Of a stretch of DNA of 64,000 bases, positions 1 through 7,803 are shown piece after piece. The notes under the pieces were generated by a model. That model was not told where the DNA came from, did no database searches, and saw only the letters and a program-made list of their open reading frames with translations. A program made the translations under genes and the position numbers. Numbering within the stretch: position 1 is the stretch's first letter; each line of letters begins with the position of its first letter. Origin of the DNA: Alphaproteobacteria bacterium (GTDB lineage Bacteria > Pseudomonadota > Alphaproteobacteria > SMXP01); NCBI GenBank assembly GCA_028285305.1, contig JANQPV010000044.1, forward strand, positions 310,001 through 374,000. The letters are read 5' to 3'.

Positions 1-39
1 CGTTCGGACTTTTGGCCACAGATTGCTCCTCATTGATTC

Positions 40-148
40 CTCTAGAGCCGTTTTGGTTTCAACGGAATTGCAAAACGGATCCAGACTGCTTGTTTTGCGC
101 GTTTCCGGACGGTGAACCGGACTCCACTTCACCTGGAAACGCTCTAGG
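40..148. repeat. Dispersed palindromic intergenic element, copy 1
   Basis: This stretch has nested inverted repeats. GCGTTTCC at the inner left pairs with GGAAACGC near position 135-142, and GGTGAA pairs with TTCACC inside. A second palindrome is CCGTTTTG (48-55) with CAAAACGG (71-78). CTCTAGAG and CTCTAG lie at the two edges. Read on the minus strand it matches the element at 26878-27030 over an 18-base edge, a 20-base inner block with one mismatch, and a looser tail. Short palindromic mosaic elements of this kind are common in alphaproteobacterial intergenic DNA. No gene was found between 1 and 238. Confidence 0.7.
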
Positions 149-181
149 GTTTAGGCCACAATTTTTACGTCGTAAAGTATG

Positions 182-214
182 TTGACATTGTTAAGATTTG
201 TGTTATCTTAACAA
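182..214 (+). promoter_or_regulatory. Promoter with palindromic operator for the carotenoid oxygenase gene
   Basis: A consensus -35 box TTGACA lies at 182-187, with a possible -10 (TATCTT) at 204-209. Overlapping both is a perfect 10-bp inverted repeat, TTGTTAAGAT (188-197) and ATCTTAACAA (205-214), around a 7-base spacer. A palindrome covering both promoter boxes is typical of a repressor operator, for example of TetR or MarR type. No candidate regulator is next to it in the window, so the regulator may lie upstream of base 1. The family is inferred only from geometry. Confidence 0.6.
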
Positions 215-238
215 CGTCAAGATCAAGAGGAGGCATTT

Positions 239-1783
239 ATGTTAGATCGCCGTGAGTTGATGCAATTGGCCGCCGCCGGAACAGCGAGCACCGTCGCTGC
301 CGGAATGGGGATGACCGTCGCTTTGGCACCGAGCAGCGCCAGGGCTGGAACACCTCTTTCTTCGAGCAAACAATGGATAGAGGCTTTAGGCCGGTCCTTG
401 AGCACAGAGCATGATTATTCCCCTCGCGTTGAGGGCAAAATACCGGCCGACCTGTCGGGGGCGCTCTACCGGAACGGACCCGGCCTTTTTGAAAGGGGAG
501 GCCATCGCAAGGCGCACGTGCTCGATGGGGATGGTATGATCCGCGCGCTCGATCTTCGCGGCGGCACCGCGCGATTTCGCAATCGCTTTGTGCGGACGGA
601 AAAGTATCTGGAGGAAGAAGCCGACGGATCGCTGAAGTATAGCACATGGACCACACGGTCGCCTGGTGGTGCACTTTCAAATCTGGGCGGTGGCGCCATT
701 AAGAGCCAAGCGGGGGTGACGGTCTATTCGGTCGGGAAAGATCTGGTGGCTTTGGATGAGGTGGGAAGTGTCTATACTCTTGATCCTCAATCCCTCGAGA
801 CGACCGGCATGCTTCCCATAGACCCACAGAATCCTCCAGGTGCCTTAAAGGCGCATACGAAATTTGATCCGCAAACGGGCGAATGGCTATTGATGGGTCA
901 AACGGTTGGACGCAAGTTCAAGTTTGAGTTTATGTCCGTCAGCAAAAGGGGCCAACTAAGGTATCACAAGATTATCGAGTCGCCTGCCAATTACTACATT
1001 CATGACTTTGCTATTTCTGAGTCTTATTTCGTGGTCGTGTTGAATCCGGCGGAGTTTTCCCCGTTTGGCTTTTTAGCGGGTATGCGGAGTTTTACTGATA
1101 GTCTGACCTGGCGTCCCGACCAGCCGAACATTGTCTTGCTTGTGCCGCGGGATGCTTCTACTCCCGCCCGGCGTTATGAGGCGCCGGCCGCATTCATGTG
1201 GCATGCTCTTAATGCTTATGAAGCGGGAGACGAAGTCGTTCTCGAGTTTGTGGGGTATGACGAGCCTGATCACTTCATAGGCGATAACCCTCTGTTCAAA
1301 TCGGTTATGATCGGCGAGGAGGGCAATTCCAAATATCCCGGTACCGCTCGGCGGTATCGCATGAATACAAAATCTTTCGACTTGACCGAAGACATCCTGA
1401 GCGACGCCCATCACGAGTTCCCTATGACGTCTACGGATGTGGTGGCTCAACGGCACCGGTTCGGGTATTTCGCTGCCGGTGCGCCGAGCCATTTCTTTGG
1501 ATTGTCACAACTGGTCCGTATGGATATGGAAACCGGTATGCGTGATACCTATGATCATGGGCCGAATGTCTATGTGGGTGAGCCTGTGCACGTACCGGCT
1601 GCCGGGCGCGCCGGTTGGATCCTCCAAGAAGGGCAAGACGGAAACACGGGCAATGGATTTTATGCGATCTTTGCCGCCGATCAGATCTCTGGCGGACCGG
1701 TCGCCCGGATTTTGCTCGACCATCATCTGCCGATTAGCTTCCACGGCCATTGGCGCGCAGACGGGCATGCTGCGGCTGGCTAA
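239..1783 (+). CDS. Carotenoid oxygenase (RPE65/CCD family), Tat-targeted
   Basis: This 514-residue protein belongs to the carotenoid cleavage oxygenase family, non-heme iron enzymes that split carotenoid or related alkenes with O2. The family's four iron ligands appear as His206, His255, His322 and His502 (in FHGHW). The early family block YRNGPGLFERGG with DGDGM is present around residues 77-100. The N-terminus (residues 1-36) has a twin-arginine pair (DRREL) followed by an Ala-rich segment and an ARA-type cleavage site, so it is probably exported folded by Tat. The start is ATG with AAGAGGAGG five bases upstream. The exact substrate cannot be read from sequence; apocarotenoids or stilbene-like phenylpropenes are possible. 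Confidence 0.9.
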   Translation: MLDRRELMQLAAAGTASTVAAGMGMTVALAPSSARAGTPLSSSKQWIEALGRSLSTEHDYSPRVEGKIPADLSGALYRNGPGLFERGGHRKAHVLDGDGMIRALDLRGGTARFRNRFVRTEKYLEEEADGSLKYSTWTTRSPGGALSNLGGGAIKSQAGVTVYSVGKDLVALDEVGSVYTLDPQSLETTGMLPIDPQNPPGALKAHTKFDPQTGEWLLMGQTVGRKFKFEFMSVSKRGQLRYHKIIESPANYYIHDFAISESYFVVVLNPAEFSPFGFLAGMRSFTDSLTWRPDQPNIVLLVPRDASTPARRYEAPAAFMWHALNAYEAGDEVVLEFVGYDEPDHFIGDNPLFKSVMIGEEGNSKYPGTARRYRMNTKSFDLTEDILSDAHHEFPMTSTDVVAQRHRFGYFAAGAPSHFFGLSQLVRMDMETGMRDTYDHGPNVYVGEPVHVPAAGRAGWILQEGQDGNTGNGFYAIFAADQISGGPVARILLDHHLPISFHGHWRADGHAAAG

Positions 1784-1844
1784 TGCCCCCGTTTTGACAG
1801 GTCCTCTTGCTGCGCCTACATATGGTGCAGCAAGGAGGCTTGTT

Positions 1845-2489
1845 ATGCCCGCTGAAAAACTGTTCGTGCGAACCGACTCCATTGAACTCATCCCCGCGGA
1901 GCCGCGGCACGGTGAGCACTTTCCACAATTGACCTACGATACGGATCCGCCGCTCTGGGATTACTTTGTCGGTAAGGATATGGCGCTCCTGGACAAGTGG
2001 ATGCGGCCGATGTGGGCCGCCGAGCGCGGTCTCTTCAGCCACGTCCACTGCACCGTCGCCGTCCAAGACAACGTCGTATTGGGGATCGAAATGGGGTTTG
2101 GGCCGCAGACTCAGGGAGAACACTTTCCGGATACGGTGCAATTGAGCCAGAAAGTACTCAAGCCGAACGAACTGGCAGAGGTGATGAATGCGATGCAATA
2201 TTCCGCTTACATCACACCTCATATTCCTCAAGATGCCTATTATCTCATGCTTTTGTCTGTCGCGCCCGAGGGCCGGAGTAAGGGCGTTGGAGCTAGACTC
2301 TTAGAAAACGCGTTCGATGTGGCCAAAGAAGACGGCTTCAAGTCCGTCCATTTGGACGTGTATGCAGGCAACCCCGCCCTCAAGTTCTACGAACGCCATG
2401 GGATGGATCGGTTGGTGGAGGTCCGCATTCCGTTCCTCGACGAGCAGCACGGCGTGCCCGCCCACTACCGGATGGTCAAGACGTTCTGA
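1845..2489 (+). CDS. GNAT-family N-acetyltransferase
   Basis: The protein has 214 residues and ends in a GNAT acetyltransferase fold. The acetyl-CoA pyrophosphate loop reads GRSKGVGAR near residues 143-151, and the C-terminal NPALKFYERHGM block near 176-187 is the usual alpha4 region. The frame stays open far upstream, but AAGGAGG at 1832-1838 lies six bases before the ATG at 1845, which fixes the start. It follows the carotenoid oxygenase by about 60 bases on the same strand and could be co-transcribed. The acceptor substrate is unknown. Confidence 0.85.
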   Translation: MPAEKLFVRTDSIELIPAEPRHGEHFPQLTYDTDPPLWDYFVGKDMALLDKWMRPMWAAERGLFSHVHCTVAVQDNVVLGIEMGFGPQTQGEHFPDTVQLSQKVLKPNELAEVMNAMQYSAYITPHIPQDAYYLMLLSVAPEGRSKGVGARLLENAFDVAKEDGFKSVHLDVYAGNPALKFYERHGMDRLVEVRIPFLDEQHGVPAHYRMVKTF

Positions 2490-2593
2490 CACAGACGATC
2501 GAACGGCGCGGACTGTGGTGTTGCGCCGGACCCGTGGCCCCATTATCTTGGTGTCGAACACCGCTTCGAGTGTTTCTGAGTTGAGGGGAACTT

Positions 2594-3253
2594 ATGACTC
2601 AATTGACGGGTCCTCGGGTTTTGCCGGCCTCCGGACAGCGGCCCAAACAGCTTGTCGTGCTGTGTCACGGCTACGGTTCGAACGGCGATGACCTGATCCA
2701 GCTTGCGCCCTACTGGCAGCAGGTGCTGCCGGATGCGGTCTTCGTTTCTCCTAATGCGCCGGAGCGGGTTCCGGGCGTTCCCATGGGCTATCAATGGTTC
2801 GGTTTGTCGCGAATGGGACCGGAAGAAATGGCCGCCGGCGTTCAGAAAGCGGCATCGGATCTGAATGGCTTCCTTGATTCTGAACTCTCTCAATACGACC
2901 TAAGCGACAGGGAACTGGCCCTCGTTGGCTTCAGCCAGGGAACGATGATGTCGCTGCATGTGGGATTGCGCCGCGCCGCTGCACCGGCAGCGATCCTAGG
3001 CTTCTCCGGGGCGCTGGCGGCGGCGGACCTATTGGCGGCGGAAAAGACCGTTAACCCTCCCATAATGCTCATTCATGGGGACCGGGATCCAATGATCCCG
3101 CACGAGGCGATGTTCGACGCGGTGGCTCGCTTGTCGGAGGTGGACCTTAAGGTTCAATGGCACCTTTCAGAAGGTGTCGAACACTCGATTGGGCCGGACG
3201 GGCTCGAAATTGGTGGCCGTTTTTTGGCAGATGGTTTTCGGGGTCGCCTTTGA
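2594..3253 (+). CDS. Alpha/beta-hydrolase, phospholipase/carboxylesterase family
   Basis: This 219-residue cytosolic hydrolase has the short-form carboxylesterase layout (AB hydrolase family 2). The oxyanion region is CHGYGSNGDD near residues 24-33. The nucleophile is Ser114 in GFSQG, the acid is probably Asp165 in HGDRDPMIP, and the base is His197. The length is normal for the family, which hydrolyses short acyl esters, lysophospholipids or acyl-protein thioesters. A GAGGGG Shine-Dalgarno sits five bases before the ATG. Confidence 0.9.
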   Translation: MTQLTGPRVLPASGQRPKQLVVLCHGYGSNGDDLIQLAPYWQQVLPDAVFVSPNAPERVPGVPMGYQWFGLSRMGPEEMAAGVQKAASDLNGFLDSELSQYDLSDRELALVGFSQGTMMSLHVGLRRAAAPAAILGFSGALAAADLLAAEKTVNPPIMLIHGDRDPMIPHEAMFDAVARLSEVDLKVQWHLSEGVEHSIGPDGLEIGGRFLADGFRGRL

Positions 3254-3280
3254 GAGGAAATCGGCTAATATTCAACTATT

Positions 3281-3371
3281 GAGTCACACCAACGTCACAC
3301 GGAATCGCGTAGTGTGACTCACACATTGGGGTCCTTATGGCACGGGACAGAACGGCACTTTCCGCCCCAAT
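3281..3371. other. Intergenic DNA with two inverted repeats
   Basis: GAGTCACAC (3281-3289) is perfectly complementary to GTGTGACTC (3312-3320), and ATTGGGG (3325-3331) to CCCCAAT (3365-3371). Neither is followed by a T-run, so these are not standard intrinsic terminators. They lie in the 263-base gap between the esterase and the HNH gene, both on the plus strand, and could structure the leader of the latter. Confidence 0.4.
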
Positions 3372-3516
3372 TTAAATGCGGCGGACGCGCCCAAACCGAT
3401 AGGAACTTTGGTCGACGCGGACCTTGGAATTTTGAGTGGGTTCCCCACTTTAGGGGTGATGCTTGAGGAACAAGGCTAAGTTGATCTAGGAAAGGAACCG
3501 AAGCGGGAGGCAACGC

Positions 3517-4086
3517 GTGAACGTAAGAGTAACACCGAGCCCAAATCCGGAATCGTGCCCGGCGCTTGTTCTGAACGCGGACTACCGTCCCCTCAGCTAC
3601 TACCCGCTGTCTTTGTGGTCCTGGCAAGACACCATCAAGGCTGTCTTTATGGATCGAGTGAATATCGTCGCTGAATACGATCAGTATGTGCATTCCCCAA
3701 GTTTTCAAATGAAACTGCCGAGTGTGGTTTCGCTGAAAGACTATGTGAGCCATGAACGCCGGCCGGCGTTCACACGGTTCAACGTGTTCTTGCGCGATAA
3801 GTTCTCGTGCCAGTATTGCGGCGCAAAGTCGGATCTGACCTTTGATCATATCGTTCCCAGATCGCTCGGCGGGAAGACCACGTGGCAAAATGTAGTCACC
3901 GCGTGTGCGCCTTGTAATCTGCGCAAGGCGAACAAGCTGCCGTCCGTGTGCGGTATGCATCCGGCGACTACGCCGGTCCGGCCGAATATGCACATGCTGC
4001 ATGAAAACGGGCGGGCCTTTCCACCCAACTATCTGCATGAAAGTTGGATGGACTTTCTCTATTGGGATAGTGAGCTGGAGCCTTAA
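3517..4086 (+). CDS. HNH endonuclease family protein
   Basis: The 189-residue protein carries a C-terminal HNH nuclease module held by a zinc knuckle: Cys98 and Cys101 (CQYC) pair with Cys130 and Cys133 (CAPC). The catalytic Asp110-His111 (DHIVPRS) and Asn125 lie between them. The N-terminal NADYRPLSYYPLSLWSWQDTI block is typical of a stand-alone HNH family widespread in alphaproteobacterial chromosomes whose role is poorly defined. The start is GTG, supported by GGGAGG six bases upstream. It is not linked to a visible restriction or phage module. Confidence 0.9.
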   Translation: MNVRVTPSPNPESCPALVLNADYRPLSYYPLSLWSWQDTIKAVFMDRVNIVAEYDQYVHSPSFQMKLPSVVSLKDYVSHERRPAFTRFNVFLRDKFSCQYCGAKSDLTFDHIVPRSLGGKTTWQNVVTACAPCNLRKANKLPSVCGMHPATTPVRPNMHMLHENGRAFPPNYLHESWMDFLYWDSELEP

Positions 4087-4107
4087 GCGTGCTGGCCGGG
4101 TCTGTGC

Positions 4108-4626
4108 CTAGCGGATCCCGATATTCGCCAGATCGTACACCAAGTCTGATTTGTTCCGTACGCCGATGATCGCGGGGCCTGAATTGGCACGCCAGTCGGT
4201 TTCGACGGGCGTCACGCGGGTCCATTCCGAAGTGCAGGTGCGGTGGAGGATGCGCCATTCGCCGCCGCGCCGCTCGTACTTGTCCAGATACCGGCCGGCG
4301 GAGAGCTGGTCCATGGGTTGTCCGTCCACGTCATAGCGATAGTATCCGGTCCAGTGAAGCTCGCCGGTGGCGGTGTCGCCGTCCACATCAATGAGGAAAT
4401 TCGAGTTGGTGTGGTGGGTGGAGGTCCATCCTTTCAAAAAGCCCATCACCCAGTCGACATACTCGGGCGCCGAGCCTTTAAAGATGCCGTGATCGTCCGT
4501 GCCGTCCGGCCAATAAACGGTTTCGAGAAGCTCTCTGTCCAGACGGTCACAGGCTCTGGAATATGTCCATGACAAGTCCATGATGTCTTGGCGGTCTAGA
4601 AAGACCTCCATGCGTTCGTTAGCCAT
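4108..4626 (-). CDS. SnoaL/NTF2-like domain protein
   Basis: This 172-residue protein has the features of the SnoaL-like cone fold: an N-terminal helix (RQDIMDLSWTYSRACDRLD), a YWPDGTDDHG segment, and a C-terminal strand with GEWRILHRTCTSEW. Members act as small hydroxylating, dehydrating or isomerising enzymes or ligand-binding proteins. An ATG exists 15 bases further upstream, but GGAGGA lies just ahead of the ATG at 4626, so the shorter form is preferred. The gene sits downstream of the broken toxin gene on the same strand. Its substrate is unknown. Confidence 0.8.
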   Translation of the reverse strand: MANERMEVFLDRQDIMDLSWTYSRACDRLDRELLETVYWPDGTDDHGIFKGSAPEYVDWVMGFLKGWTSTHHTNSNFLIDVDGDTATGELHWTGYYRYDVDGQPMDQLSAGRYLDKYERRGGEWRILHRTCTSEWTRVTPVETDWRANSGPAIIGVRNKSDLVYDLANIGIR

Positions 4627-4666
4627 TGCTGCTTCCTCCACATTAAATGGGAACCATAGGTTCTCG

Positions 4667-4945
4667 TTACGGGTATTGTCGGCGTTCGTGCAAGATCGAA
4701 TTGATTTCTATCAGTGTCTCATCCTTTATGCGATAGACTGCAATATACGGTATTCCGGCAATAGAGAATTCTCTAGTGTCCTGCACTCTGCCGGGGCGGC
4801 CGATAAGAGGGAATGTCTCGAGGATTCTTATAGCTTGTAAGATCCGTGCAAGGTACTCATTCGCCTTTGCGGTGCTATATTCCTAAACATACTCGTGGAT
4901 CTTGTCGAGATCTGCGACTGCCGTGGCAGTAAAGCTAATATTCAA
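4667..4945 (-). pseudogene. ParE/RelE-type toxin interrupted by an in-frame amber codon
   Basis: Translating the minus strand from a TTG at 4945 gives a 92-codon ParE/RelE-like frame. It begins NISFTATAVADLDKIHEYV, has FPLIGRPGR in the middle, and ends in the family-typical IPYIAVYRIKD and INSILHERRQYP. Codon 21 is TAG (4883-4885). No frameshift is present, and the remaining 71 codons are open and well conserved in character. The TTG overlaps the last codons of the upstream antitoxin gene, the coupling usual in such operons. A single base change would explain the stop. The product is therefore probably an inactive 20-residue peptide, unless the stop is suppressed or misread. Confidence 0.8.
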
Positions 4946-5120
4946 GGCCGAATCTTTTCCAAACCAGGTGAGACGGAACTGTCATCTCTGGTTGACGGTT
5001 TGCTTCTTTCAAGGCCGCCTCGATCTTCCGTTCTTTCCACTTCAAGTATTCCGCATCCGTGGAGGGTGTTGTCGGCTGAATAAGCTCTTCGAGGCTTGGC
5101 TTGTCTTCGATCTTGCCCAT
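4935..5120 (-). CDS. Antitoxin-like protein of a ParE/RelE-type module
   Basis: This 61-residue acidic/basic protein has a helical centre (AEYLKWKERKIEAALKEANRQ) and a C-terminal segment (VPSHLVWKRFGLEY) like those of small antitoxins paired with ParE/RelE toxins. AAGG lies about seven bases before the ATG. It is 35 bases downstream of coq7 on the same strand and overlaps the toxin frame by 11 bases. It is intact while its partner is broken, which suggests a decaying or disarmed module. No separate DNA-binding domain is obvious. Confidence 0.65.
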   Translation of the reverse strand: MGKIEDKPSLEELIQPTTPSTDAEYLKWKERKIEAALKEANRQPEMTVPSHLVWKRFGLEY

Positions 5121-5155
5121 GTTTGGACCTTATCCGAAACTAGTTCGTTTGACCA

Positions 5156-5728
5156 CTAAACCTTCTCCGACACTTTGATGGCAAAGCGGCAGGCGGCTTT
5201 GATGGCGCCGGAGAGGAGCGGATAGCCGGGGGTCTCTTCGGCTCCGCGCTCAAGGGCGGTGGCGCGGTGAGCGGCTTCGTCCTCTCGGAATTCTGAAACC
5301 ACCTCTTTCAGTTCTGGATCTTTGTATGTGTCCAGAGCTTTTTCCTGATCGGCGTAGTGTTCATCGATCACCTCTTCGACGGCGGCCGTGCAGGCCATGG
5401 CGGCCTTCTCGCCCATAAGGGCCGTTGCGGCACCGAGGGCATACCCGGCCGCATTCCAAACGGGCGCAAGCGCGGTGGGGCGGACCCGCCGCTCATTGAT
5501 CAGCCTGTCAAAGGTCTCCAGGTGTTCTTTTTCCTGGTCGGCCATGTGGCGGATTTCTTTGGCCGTGCCCCTAGTGCGGGCTCTGTTCTTGAACACCGCC
5601 ATTTGACCTTTGTAGATCTGAACGGCCCCGTACTCACCTGCATGATCCACACGGATCATTTCCTCAAGCCGCTTTTCGGTCGAAACACCGGGGAGTTGAT
5701 CTCGCGTGATCTTCTTTCGCTCTACCAT
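5156..5728 (-). CDS. coq7: Demethoxyubiquinone hydroxylase (Coq7 family)
   Basis: The protein has 190 residues, normal for Coq7, a ferritin-like di-iron monooxygenase that hydroxylates demethoxyubiquinone late in ubiquinone synthesis at the membrane face. The di-iron ligands are visible as Glu32 (HAGEYGA), Glu66 with His69 (QEKEH), Glu118, and Glu151 with His154 (EAAH). The hydrophobic helix around residues 88-105 fits membrane association. It lies just downstream of the DsbB-like gene on the same strand. Alphaproteobacteria use either Coq7 or UbiF-type enzymes for this step. Confidence 0.95.
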   Translation of the reverse strand: MVERKKITRDQLPGVSTEKRLEEMIRVDHAGEYGAVQIYKGQMAVFKNRARTRGTAKEIRHMADQEKEHLETFDRLINERRVRPTALAPVWNAAGYALGAATALMGEKAAMACTAAVEEVIDEHYADQEKALDTYKDPELKEVVSEFREDEAAHRATALERGAEETPGYPLLSGAIKAACRFAIKVSEKV

Positions 5729-5755
5729 CTGTCTACTGCGACGTCCTATGCAAAG

Positions 5756-6325
5756 TTATGTCGACTGCCGGCTTTGGACTGGTAAAACCCCTTCGAGCCG
5801 TTTTCTGCCGGTCAGGCCAAGCCAAAGAATGGCCAGACTTCCTGCAAGAGATATAAGGAAATTGTACCCTGCCATCGAGATCCCTGCCAAGGTCCAGGCG
5901 GCTTTGTCGCAGGGGACCACGTTCTTCTGCGTCTGAAGGCTTTCGAGCAGGTTTTCAGCCGAAACGGTTCCCGGCGCTGCAGCGCCCGCCGAACAGGAGG
6001 CGGGGCCTTCCCACCAGCCATATTCGACGCCCGCGTGATGACCCGCCACACCGGCGCTCCAGGCAAATGCAAGCGCCAATACCGCATAAAACAGGATTGT
6101 CACGCCGCGCACGGGAGTCTTTAGGAATGCGATAAGCGCCAAAACACTGAGCCCGAGAATGACCCAGTGGACTTCGCGCTGCACGAGACACAGATCACAG
6201 GGCGCAAGCCCGCCGATTCTCTCAAAGGCGTGAGCACCGGCCAAGAGCCCCGCGCTGAGAGCAAAGGTAGCGGCCGGGAGCCAGATGATTGGCGGCGGAT
6301 CGATCGTGCGAAGTTTATCCCACAT
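5756..6325 (-). CDS. DsbB-family disulfide bond formation protein
   Basis: This 189-residue inner-membrane protein has four predicted transmembrane segments and the DsbB cysteine pattern. Cys43-x-x-Cys46 (APCDLC) is in the first periplasmic loop, and Cys111 and Cys139 are in the long second periplasmic loop. DsbB-type proteins pass electrons from a periplasmic thioredoxin-fold oxidase to ubiquinone. It is upstream of coq7 with a gap of about 27 bases, so the two may share a transcript. Confidence 0.9.
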   Translation of the reverse strand: MWDKLRTIDPPPIIWLPAATFALSAGLLAGAHAFERIGGLAPCDLCLVQREVHWVILGLSVLALIAFLKTPVRGVTILFYAVLALAFAWSAGVAGHHAGVEYGWWEGPASCSAGAAAPGTVSAENLLESLQTQKNVVPCDKAAWTLAGISMAGYNFLISLAGSLAILWLGLTGRKRLEGVLPVQSRQST

Positions 6326-6355
6326 ATCTATCAGATTAGCGCAAACGGCCTCGAA

Positions 6356-7060
6356 CTAGAAGAGCCCCGTGAGCCAATCCGAAAACACGGTTAGGGCGGC
6401 TGTGCCAACCGTTGCGAGCATTAGAATCCATAAGGAGCCGATAAGGGTGCCGAGGATCATCAGTATGCCGTCTTTCTCGATAAAGCCGAGAGCCATAAGA
6501 GCGACCGCGAAGCCTGGAACCGTGTTTGTGCCCGGAAGCGGAATCATGATTGAGGCCGAGAACACAAGAATGAAGACGCCCAAAATGCGCTCTGCGGGAC
6601 CGATCGTTAGAAATGTCAGGCGTGGCTTGCTGAAGACTTCGAACCATCTCAGATAGGGTTTCGCCCGCACGGCCATGTTCCGAAAACTCTCGGTGGCAAA
6701 GGACCTGTTCTTGGCAAAGTCGGGCAGCCAAAGTCTGTGACGTCCGATAATGATTTGTGCCGCGACAAAAACAAGGGGCAGCGAGACCGCCTGCGGCACG
6801 CCGTAAAGAAAGGGAATGCAGCATGGGATTGCTAAGATGAGCAGTAAAAAGCCAAAGGCTCTGTCTTCGAGCGCGGCGGTTAGATCGCCGATTGTCATGC
6901 GCTCGGTGGGTGTGCTCTCGCCGATCTCAACGAGCAAATCCGAAATACTCGATTTCTCAGTCGATTCTTCCATCGCCTCGGTTTGCGCTGTTTCTCCTTC
7001 AATACTCATGAGGTCAGCGGTGTTCGACGCGCGATGCGTCGTCGTTTGAGAGGTGTCCAT
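6356..7060 (-). CDS. ExoD-family membrane protein
   Basis: The 234-residue protein matches the ExoD family of polytopic membrane proteins named for an exopolysaccharide phenotype in rhizobia. After a Glu/Ser/Thr-rich cytoplasmic start there is the family block ISDLLVEIGESTPTERMTIGDL, then GFLLLILAIPCCIPFLYGVPQAV and further hydrophobic helices. The biochemical role of the family is unresolved. An internal ATG at 7009 is an alternative start; no strong ribosome site separates the two. Confidence 0.85.
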   Translation of the reverse strand: MDTSQTTTHRASNTADLMSIEGETAQTEAMEESTEKSSISDLLVEIGESTPTERMTIGDLTAALEDRAFGFLLLILAIPCCIPFLYGVPQAVSLPLVFVAAQIIIGRHRLWLPDFAKNRSFATESFRNMAVRAKPYLRWFEVFSKPRLTFLTIGPAERILGVFILVFSASIMIPLPGTNTVPGFAVALMALGFIEKDGILMILGTLIGSLWILMLATVGTAALTVFSDWLTGLF

Positions 7061-7245
7061 TGGGTGCGTTACTCGTGTCAGACCGGAACAATCGGGGTGC
7101 GCGAAAGTTAATGTTCTGAGAACAGTTTAAGACAAGGCTTTTAACAAATCTCTTCATAGGCTTTTCAAATCAAACCAATAATAAGGAAATTTGAAGACGG
7201 CAGCGACGGGACAGCCCTTATGCGGTGGAATGACGCGGCCTTCCG

Positions 7246-7273
7246 TTGACCTTCCAGGCGAATTGAGTATGAT
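7246..7273 (+). promoter_or_regulatory. Sigma-70-type promoter for tRNA-Leu
   Basis: TTGACC (7246-7251) and TATGAT (7268-7273) are separated by 16 bases, close to the housekeeping consensus. The box pair ends 82 bases before the mature tRNA-Leu, leaving a short 5' leader for RNase P removal. Confidence 0.65.
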
Positions 7274-7355
7274 CCGCGCTCTTTCCGGGAGCCAAATGTG
7301 GCTCTTGTGTCTTGTTAGGTGTGTCCGGCACGTCAAACGGCGGATGGACCTCATT

Positions 7356-7442
7356 GCGGATGTGGCGGAATTGGTAGACGCGCCAGACTCAAAATCTGGT
7401 TCCGGCAACGGAGTGGGAGTTCGATTCTCCCCATCCGCACCA
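7356..7442 (+). tRNA. tRNA-Leu (anticodon CAA), CCA encoded
   Basis: A complete class II tRNA can be folded. The acceptor arm GCGGATG pairs with CATCCGC. The anticodon stem CCAGA/TCTGG encloses the loop CTCAAAA with anticodon CAA. There is a long variable arm as expected for leucine, and a T-arm GGGAG-TTCGATT-CTCCC. The discriminator A at 7439 is followed by a genomic CCA at 7440-7442. No duplicated tRNA 3' end indicating an integrated element was seen downstream. Confidence 0.97.
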
Positions 7443-7524
7443 GTAACCCGAATTTCCAAGACGCTGATTGATGGTTGGGCTGTACTACGAGCCGTGCAAA
7501 TCAGCCTGCAGAGGAAAAAAGTCT

Positions 7525-7803
7525 CTAGCTTGCTTTTTGGTGTTTGAAGGGGGCTTGGTGGTTGTGGGGAGCGCGCCTCGCCGGATTGGCGCCAACGGGC
7601 TGGCGGACCACGAGCGTCGACGGTTGCGCTTCGAACTTCTGGAGCTTGTCTGCGACGCACTCCATTTCCACGCCGCAGCGTTCGCACTTACAGAAGAACT
7701 TACCGGTGACCGGAACTTCAGGTCGATCTGTCTCTCCGTGACACTCGAACAATGAATTCAGGTGACCACATCTTGAACATTGTTGGCCGTAAAACTGCCG
7801 CAC
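7525..7803 (-). CDS. Small cysteine-rich protein, possible zinc ribbon
   Basis: This 92-residue frame has paired cysteines (CSRC near residue 9, CKCERC near residue 38, plus single Cys and His residues) that could form one or two zinc-binding knuckles. The C-terminal third is basic and Pro/His-rich. The start would be GTG at 7803, with AAGGGG five bases upstream. I do not recognise the family. It faces the tRNA-Leu gene. Confidence 0.5.
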   Translation of the reverse strand: MRQFYGQQCSRCGHLNSLFECHGETDRPEVPVTGKFFCKCERCGVEMECVADKLQKFEAQPSTLVVRQPVGANPARRAPHNHQAPFKHQKAS

